This document shows positions 31,802 to 38,063 of a stretch of 38,063 bases of DNA, in pieces. Origin of the DNA: Elysia marginata (Eukaryota > Mollusca > Gastropoda > Plakobranchidae). The position numbers and the translations under genes were made by a program. Under the pieces are notes generated by a model. It saw nothing but the letters and a program-made list of their open reading frames with translations. It was not told where the DNA came from and searched no databases. Each line of letters starts with the position of its first letter. Positions within the stretch are counted from its first letter, which is position 1. The stretch lies in contig BMAT01005807.1 in assembly GCA_019649035.1 (NCBI GenBank), positions 60,884-98,946 on the forward strand, in the 5' to 3' direction.

Positions 31802-31803
31802 TA

Positions 31804-32839
31804 GTTATGGTTCACTTAAATTTTTTTCATTTTTTTAATGATATGAAAAATTTGAATATGTCAAAAAGTGAAAGTAAAATAGTTAAACTGCTATTCTAAA
31901 GATATGGGTTTCTAAAACCCATACAATTTGCTGAAGCCTATAAATAGTACTAGGTGTCCCACTAGCATTCTCTTTTTTAAATGAATAAGATACATGTAAT
32001 ACATTTTCAGTCAAACATGTACATGGACCTATTTGAATTTAAGAACTGGGATTACAAATCTTAATTGGTTTCTTTGACTACCACTTGCATAAGATGTGAT
32101 GTAACAAGTTGAATTTGATAACTTAGTGATGTAATAAATGAAGGAAATGAATTTTCCCCATAAAATCTGACTATACAATAAGAAGGAACAAAACAAAATA
32201 AAGTGCCTAAGCAAGTAAATGAAGTCATTGACAATAATAGAAAGGAAAAAAAAAAGTCACAAATCGGAAAGTCGCCAGCTAAAGCTATGACCCCAAAGCC
32301 TCAGCCTTAGTCTTATTTATGCTAACAATTTTGAAAATGCATTTAAAACCTTTTTAAAACCATTTTGGCCAATCATGTTGGGAATGCCTGATGACAGCAA
32401 TCTAAAACAGCTTGTCATAGGACATATTACATGTACTATGATGTAGTTACATCTAGTCGTGCAAATAGATTTTTGTTCGTAACGGAGGAAATCTCTCACT
32501 AAAATAGTTAGGGGCTCCATCTAATGTCTAAATTCAAATTTAGTAGCTACAGCAAAAAAAATAGTGAAGCGATTGAAGATAAGATATCGTGAGAAAAATA
32601 TATGTGTATAACAGACAATAACTGTACATTTGTAAGTACACAATCTAAAAACGTGAAATGAAGAAAAAGATGGAAGGGTTTTTAAAAAAAATATAAAATA
32701 CGTGGAGGAAGTGTAACTAAGTTACGAGCCACAACTTTGGATATAGACCTAGACTTTGAATGTTATCATGAAAGTTATCGTCACATGAGTTTATGAAAAT
32801 AATAGACTGATTAGTGATTTGGCTTTGATGCAAGATAAT
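31804..32839. other. No recognisable gene
   Basis: AT-rich spacer between the DNA transposon and the LINE fragment. Open frames on the minus strand (32029-32214 and 32317-32520) carry no domain signal. Confidence 0.4.
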
Positions 32840-33703
32840 CATAATAATCAAGTGCCGTCCTCTGTCCGAAGGCTGGCAACCGTGTCTCTCCATTCTTCTC
32901 TGTTCTCGGTCTTCCTTTTCGTATCTCCATAGCTTGTCGACCCTGACCATTCCTTTACCTCGTCCACCCAGTTCCTTCACGGCCTTCCCTGTCCTCTCTT
33001 CCCTTCGATTTTCCCCTCTAGGGATAGTTGTACTCTTGTAGCAAAGATCCCGAGCTGTCTCTCATGATGTGTCCAGCATACCTAAGTTTCCGCTCCATAA
33101 GTTGTTGCAACAGTCTTTCGTCGACATCAGCCATTTGTATAATTCCTTTGTTGGTTTTCTTTTCTGTTCGTGGGACCTTGAAAAGTCTCCGGTAGCACCA
33201 CATTTCGAACGTCTGTATCTTCTTTTGAACCGTCTTGGAATAGGTCCATGCTTCGCAACCATAGTTGAAGACTATGGAGAATATGTAGCACGCCAGGATT
33301 CTTTTCTTAGTATTGAGACCAACGGTCCTTCGTAGCTGCTCTTTGTTCTCCCAAAACTTTTGCCTTGTCTTTTCAATCCATATTTGCACCTCATTTAGAA
33401 TGGCAACATCCTCCGTGATCATGTGTCCAAGGTATGAATATTTCGAGACTTGCTCGAGCACTGCGTTTCCCACTGTTATTGTAAGCGTCTTTGTGTCCCT
33501 TCCTATGTGCATCGTCTTGGTCTTCTTCACGTTGATCTCGATGCCATACTTTTTGCATTTGTCAACGATGCGATCCAACATAGCCTGAAGTTGTTTTTCC
33601 GACTCTGCCAGGATGACAGTACCATCGGCATATCGGATGTTGTTGGTGTTGACACTGTTGATAAGTATGCCGCTCTTTTCAGAGATAATACATAATGCAA
33701 TTA
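32840..33703 (-). mobile_element. 5'-truncated LINE, RT C-terminal half with 3' end
   Basis: Minus strand. Frame 33716-33018 (232 codons) encodes the end of an RT palm: NNIRYADGTVILAESEKQLQ (YADG, with the second catalytic Asp of YADD changed to Gly), KTKTMHIG, YSYLGHMITED, then the thumb FNYGCEAWTYSK, FEMWCYRRLFKV and MERKLRYAGHIMRD. After a frameshift near 33025 another frame continues with KIEGKRGQGRP, a TGA in place of an Arg codon, RNWVDEVKEWS and REEWRDTVASLRTEDGT, ending at TGA 32850-32848. A TTATTATGATTAT tail follows. The same 9-mer CAAGATAAT flanks it at 32831-32839 and 33704-33712, a candidate target-site duplication. Dead copy. Confidence 0.8.
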
Positions 33704-33712
33704 CAAGATAAT

Positions 33713-34705
33713 ACATTACCTAACGGATTCCATCTTATGCAATAAGATAATAGAGATAAATTACGCTGTTCTTTGGAGTAGTAAGCAGTCTGAGACACCT
33801 ACCGTGTATCAGAGAATCAAGAGTACTTGATCACTTTTGCCTTAATATTATCATTAATTTTCTGTGAACTTTGGTTGACCTGATAAATTTTAAACAACTG
33901 CCGTTGCAGCAGTTTGGACTGCGGTGATTGATAAAACCATATATTTAAGTCTCAGTTTATCATTATGCGCAGCTCAATAAGTGTCTAAGCAAGTCAAATT
34001 TTTTCAAGTAAGGTATATATTTTAGCTCTAAAAATATTGACGAAACAAGTGAGTGTCGGCTTTACGCCTTCGTCCGACCAAAAAACAAAAACAAAAAAAA
34101 AACCAAAACGTGTAAGACACTTATATAAATACGCACAGGACATATCAATAAAAGTTCAATAGGTGTCTGTACGTCAATTGACGTCATTGTAAAAAAAAAA
34201 AAAAACTTAACGAAGTTTATGAGCTCTGGCTATAAACTGAAGATTCCCTTAGAGATTTTAAAAACCCTAGACACAAGTATAAGACATCGACCTAAATCCA
34301 GATGTAAATTGCGTTTTTGCCATATCAAAATCTAGAGAATTTCTAGATAACCGTTGCGTGAATGTTGGCTATTGGAGTTCCAGCGTTGCGTGATCTATAA
34401 AGGCATACGTGTACTTAGTTATGTTCTTAAAAGTAATCCCAGTTCTCGAGTCTAGGTATGTGATAAGAAAAAAAAAAGACTTTAATTTAAAGCCAAAAAA
34501 TGTCACCATACAGAGAGCTTTTGGTTTTGACTTCGACAGCATGGTATTTTACTATAGGTTATATGTAAGTTTGAGATAACAAATAATTCGAAGCTTTCTC
34601 TGAACAAGTTACTCAAGGATTATAAATCATTGACAGTTAAAAAGCTCGGTTGCCGAAGTTACATGTTAGTTTGAAGATATTAAATTCATTAAGATTTATA
34701 TGTTT
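33713..34705. other. No recognisable gene
   Basis: AT-rich intergenic DNA with short poly(A) runs (about 34080-34105 and 34191-34205). No exon or repeat family was recognised. Confidence 0.4.
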
Positions 34706-34714
34706 TTATTATTA

Positions 34715-34781
<67 letters not shown>
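34706..34781 (+). repeat. (ATT)n microsatellite
   Basis: About 25 ATT units with a single G interruption near the left end. Confidence 0.95.
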
Positions 34782-35405
34782 GGGGAACCGTTTCATCTTG
34801 TCCTGTTTCATCTTAATGTCTGATTTCATGGAGAAGTCATTTCCTCAATTTCTTTTTTACATCACTAGGTTATCAAGTTCAACTTAAATACCTCAGGTCT
34901 AGAGTAAGTGGTAGCCAAAGGGACCATGTAATGAATTTATTTATAGTAAAGTGATAGGGTTACAAATGCTAATTGACAAAAAATATTTTCTTTATTTGAT
35001 AGCAAATAGATAGGCGTTTTGACACTTACAAAATAGAAGATAGAGGAAGACAGTACTTGAAGTAGGTATATGCTTTTTAACTGTATTGAAATTAAATGTC
35101 AATTTACCGGCCCTGTTTTAGGTTACTCCTATTTTTAATAAAGATGCTTTCAGCATTTAAAATTGCTGCAAATTTTACAATTTTTTATTTCAAAGTTTCT
35201 AATCTTTGTGCTAAATTCCGCGGTGATATATACAGCATGTGGACAGAGATGCACGTGGGTTGTACAGACATTTTTTGTGATACGCAACTTTTAGGAAGAG
35301 TCTTGATAAATTTTTGGGTTACAACGACTCTATAGAAATTTTTCATCAACTCACTTCAAGTTATCCGACAGGAATCAAAGAGCAACTGGTTATAACATAA
35401 AACAT
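34782..35405. other. No recognisable gene
   Basis: AT-rich spacer. A plus-strand frame at 35096-35335 has no domain signal. Confidence 0.4.
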
Positions 35406-35411
35406 TTTATT
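35406..35411 (-). terminator. Candidate distal poly(A) signal for the 36453-37901 gene
   Basis: AATAAA on the minus strand, about 1.04 kb after the stop. Closer minus-strand AATAAA hexamers also exist at 36189-36194 and 35838-35843. The sequence does not show which is used. Confidence 0.35.
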
Positions 35412-36452
35412 ATTAAAATATTAATTTCATCTTGCTCAGTAAATAAAGTACAGGACTTAAGAAAAGGACTACACGAAAATGTCAAATTCGTTGGAAAAAA
35501 GTACAGATTTCTTTAATAGATTATCACAATTTTTATAGCTTTGAAAACCACATACATGTAATTATACGTACTGGTCGAAACGAGATTACACTATTTACGC
35601 TAACGTATAACATAGCACAGAATTAAATCTTTAGCAACATTCGATTCTCACTAAAACGTTTATCTCTCGAATGGGTGCTGGCAATGACTGTGTTATGGAT
35701 CAAATGTAACCAACAATATTAAAAAAGTTCACTGTCACACTACAAGTACAATGTACATCAGTACCGATACACGCGGTATATGCCAGCCCTGCATGAAAAC
35801 GAGCTTATTGTTTCATCAGTTGCACACTAAAGGTTGGTTTATTTAAGACAGGAATAACGAGCCACATGTTTTTGTATGTTCTGTAAATGGATTGCAAATA
35901 ATACTGTACCAATGTGAGGACAATATTTTTACTACCCACAGGTACACTTTTCCAGTAGGCTATAACCAATGACGTTTCCTTTTAAACCTTGGTATAACAT
36001 CGAGATAATTTAGGTGCTCAACAACTGCTTCTGGGATCATTCTTAGTAATACTTCTCCGCCAAAAATAGAAAAATCATATTGAAAACTTAGCAGTTAAAT
36101 CCAAAGAAACGAAACCACACTGAAGAAAAAAAGTACAAGATAGTGTAGCATCAACACCTTTTCTTATCCAGTGCAACATTTTAAAAAGTTTATTACCACA
36201 GAAAGATTTAAAATACGAGTAAAATTAAACTATTTTTACACCATTATAACCTTACAAGCTAAATTGTGGAGCTTGATTAAATCTATCACTTTGGAAAGGT
36301 GATCGCGGTAATTCACTATAATTTCTTGTCAAGCCATGGAAGGTTCTACTTTATGTTAAATGATTTTTAACTGCTTATAGAAAATTTTGACTAGCAACCC
36401 ATTTATAAATAAAATCGAGCAAGAAATGGAGGAATTAATGTTTTGAATAAAG

Positions 36453-36547
36453 TTAGTTGAAGTCGTTGACAATTGTGAAATTTGCCATCTTGCGGTCATA
36501 CACTTTGCTGTGCGGGTGTTTACTGCCACATTCGCCGTTACAGATGT
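36453..36547 (-). CDS. Last coding exon of the unrecognised secreted-type gene
   Basis: Acceptor TATTGTTTCAG. Encodes the final DICNGECGSKHPHSKVYD segment through NDFN and the TAA. Two cysteines and the NFT sequon lie here. Confidence 0.75.
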
Positions 36548-37266
36548 CTGAAACAATACAATAGTTAATAAGGCAATTTTAGGGCGCAATGCAGAAGCAA
36601 AATATTAATTATGATATTGACAAGTATATCTAGTGTTATCTGTATATCAAAAATGTTACTAAGCTAACTCGGTTACCTGCAGTATATCATTTTACACCAT
36701 CAGTCACTGTGTTTAAAGTTTCCGCTGATCATTTTCTGATAAAATAAGGACATTGGCCGAGCAACTAAGGCTGATTTTTCAAACGATTTTAAAACGCATG
36801 GGCTTAAAAAACAGTGTAATAATCAATGCATATTTCTGAGCTACTATTTTTGACGATGATGTCCGGACGTACCGATAATAACAGTGTAGTTGCCAGGGTA
36901 CCACATCTCACATGGTTCCTGGGTCGGATCACATTCAGGATCAGGCTCCGCCTTTAACGTCAAAGTTTTGTTATAACTTCCTGCAGCCTGAGGCTCTTGA
37001 AGAAATCCGTTTTCTGAAAGCAGGAATGCACAGAATCAATGTAAAAGACGCCAAACTCATCAGAAACGGAAAAAAAAAACCAATGGAAATAGTTGTAACT
37101 TTTCCAAGCGGTTTGTTAACTGCTGCAGTGGACCAGGTTCGAAGAGGTTACCAACTTTTTTTTTCATAGCGGATTGGCCATGAACTTATTTTACGCTAAT
37201 CATATTTCTTAACTCTGGTGAAACTAAGGGAATAATAGCTGAGGGGGTCAGAGAGAAAAAAAAACC

Positions 37267-37325
<59 letters not shown>

Positions 37326-37901
37326 TAACATACAATTATGTGAGATAGAGAGATAGAGAGGTAGGGATAGAAAGAGAGAGAGAGAGAGAGAGAGAAAAGA
37401 GAGAGAATAATATACAATTATGTGAGATAGAGAGGGAGGGATAGGAAGAGAGGGGGAGAGAGAGAGAGAGAGAGAGAGNGACAGACAGACAGACAGACAG
37501 ACAGACAGAGAAAGGAAGGTAGTTGCGGCGGACTTAAGTAGCTAAACATAATACAAAGCAGTGTTATATAACTTGATGTTTATTAATGTAAAGATCCTAA
37601 AAGTGTTACACTTAGTCATACCATTTCAGATGAAGGAAGTTTTATTCCCTCTTGTTAAAGTTATTCGCGCTAATTGTCTATCTAAATGGTGCGTTACATA
37701 AAAAATGCCCTTTCGTAAAGTAAAATAAATTGTATAAAGATCCTGTGCCTAGAGTGAACCCCATGAAGGCTATAAGCAAGATAGATATAAAATATTCTTC
37801 TTTACCAACAGGAATTCCGTCCACAGTCTGCACTCCCACAATAATCTCTCCAGTCCCGGTGCCATTTTTGGATGCGTAGTTGAACGAGATCTGGCGTTCT
37901 C
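36453..37901 (-). CDS. 3' end of an unrecognised, probably secreted protein gene (three last coding exons)
   Basis: Minus-strand exons 37901-37806, 37013-36873 and 36547-36453 join in consistent phase across GT-AG introns and end at TAA (36455-36453). They give about 109 residues, reading ISFNYASKNGTGTGEIIVGV, then GFLQEPQAAGSYNKTLTLKA, a PECDPTQEPCEMWYPGNYTV block, and an ICNGECGSKHPHSKVYD and ANFTIVNDFN end. Four cysteines and four N-glycosylation sequons (NGT, NKT, NYT, NFT), with alternating beta-like segments, suggest an extracellular beta-rich domain. No family was recognised. No transmembrane segment or GPI signal is seen before the stop, so a soluble secreted protein is likely if the upstream part has a signal peptide. 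The 5' exons lie beyond the right edge. Plus-strand frames over these exons are shadows. Confidence 0.75.
36873..37013 (-). CDS. Penultimate coding exon of the unrecognised secreted-type gene
   Basis: Acceptor CTGCTTTCAG, donor GTACGT. 141 bases that leave a one-base phase on each side, matching its neighbours. Encodes the NKT and NYT sequons and two cysteines (ECDP and PCEM). Confidence 0.78.
37266..37512 (+). repeat. Compound (GATA)n/(GA)n/(GACA)n array with an 85-bp duplication
   Basis: Starts with seven GATA units, then (GA)n. Two copies, about 85 bases apart (near 37330 and 37415), share TACAATTATGTGAGATAGAG, each followed by GGGATAG-type and (GA)n sequence. It ends in GACA units. Position 37479 is an unresolved base (N). 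It lies in an intron of the minus-strand gene. Confidence 0.9.
37513..37805 (-). other. Intron of the unrecognised secreted-type gene, near the donor
   Basis: AT-rich. With the microsatellite it makes up the intron between the exons at 37806 and 37013. Nothing else was recognised. Confidence 0.6.
37806..37901 (-). CDS. Antepenultimate coding exon of the unrecognised secreted-type gene
   Basis: Acceptor TCTCTTTGCTCAG, donor GTAAAG. It begins with two bases of a split codon, so at least one more exon lies upstream, beyond 38063. Encodes RQISFNYASKNGTGTGEIIV and GVQTVDGIPV. Confidence 0.75.
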
Positions 37902-38063
37902 CTGAGCAAAGAGATCCAACGTAATCATTTTAAGAACTTAGCATAGCACTTTCATCAGACCATTCGGCAGACAGTTTCTTTTCAAAACATCTTGCATGAA
38001 GTACTAATGTCATATGAAATTTGCATAAAATATAAGGCGTTCAAGACATAAAATTGACCACAG

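Noticed and set aside
33069..33695. Plus-strand frames opposite the LINE
   Set aside because: Shadows of the minus-strand RT, which carries the conserved motifs.
36912..37169. 85-codon plus-strand frame
   Set aside because: Overlaps a minus-strand exon whose phase and splice sites fit its neighbours; the plus frame has no domain.
1..38063. CRISPR arrays, bacterial operons or phage genes
   Set aside because: The spliced genes, poly(A) signals, SINEs and LINEs show animal nuclear DNA; the tandem repeats have no spacer structure.

Overview
The window is eukaryotic nuclear DNA from an animal. It is AT-rich and intron-rich, with GT-AG introns, poly(A) signals and many (GA)n, (GATA)n, (GACA)n and (ATT)n microsatellites. 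tRNA-headed SINEs and degenerate relics of LINE, BEL/Pao and piggyBac elements fill much of the rest. The mix of mobile elements and the short-tailed MacroD gene suggest an invertebrate, most likely a mollusc and perhaps a gastropod. That placement is an inference; nothing in the sequence fixes the species.

Layout. Positions 1-2420 hold a decayed non-LTR retrotransposon whose reverse transcriptase lies on the minus strand and whose endonuclease lies on the plus strand, adjoining head to head at about 1606. Positions 3300-9500 hold a 22-bp minisatellite, several purine/pyrimidine microsatellites and a minus-strand SINE, with no convincing gene. A probable last exon of a minus-strand gene lies at 9802-9871. 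Positions 11900-15240 contain a SINE head with a hairpin-bearing repeat, a LINE C-terminal fragment (plus) and a BEL/Pao-like gag relic (minus). A strongly decayed piggyBac transposase (minus) lies at about 17085-18165.

The main gene is a MacroD-type macrodomain ADP-ribosylhydrolase on the plus strand. Nine coding exons run from 18605 to 30716 and give 312 residues, assembled here by joining splice sites in consistent phase. Its fourth intron carries a better preserved piggyBac transposase on the opposite strand. That transposase is split by a frameshift that falls on the position of its first catalytic aspartate. The same intron also has a SINE. Intron 8 holds a further SINE and a copy of a repeat that is also present in intron 4.

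After the MacroD poly(A) signals come a 618-bp non-autonomous DNA transposon (31184-31801) with TA target duplications and eight copies of an AAGTCAAC-type motif, and then a 5'-truncated LINE (32840-33703, minus). The right end (36453-37901) holds the last three coding exons of a minus-strand gene. They encode an unrecognised, probably secreted, glycosylation-site-rich protein whose 5' part lies beyond the window.

There is no operon-like organisation. The three host genes are independent, and most of the remaining sequence is intron, intergenic DNA and mobile-element debris.
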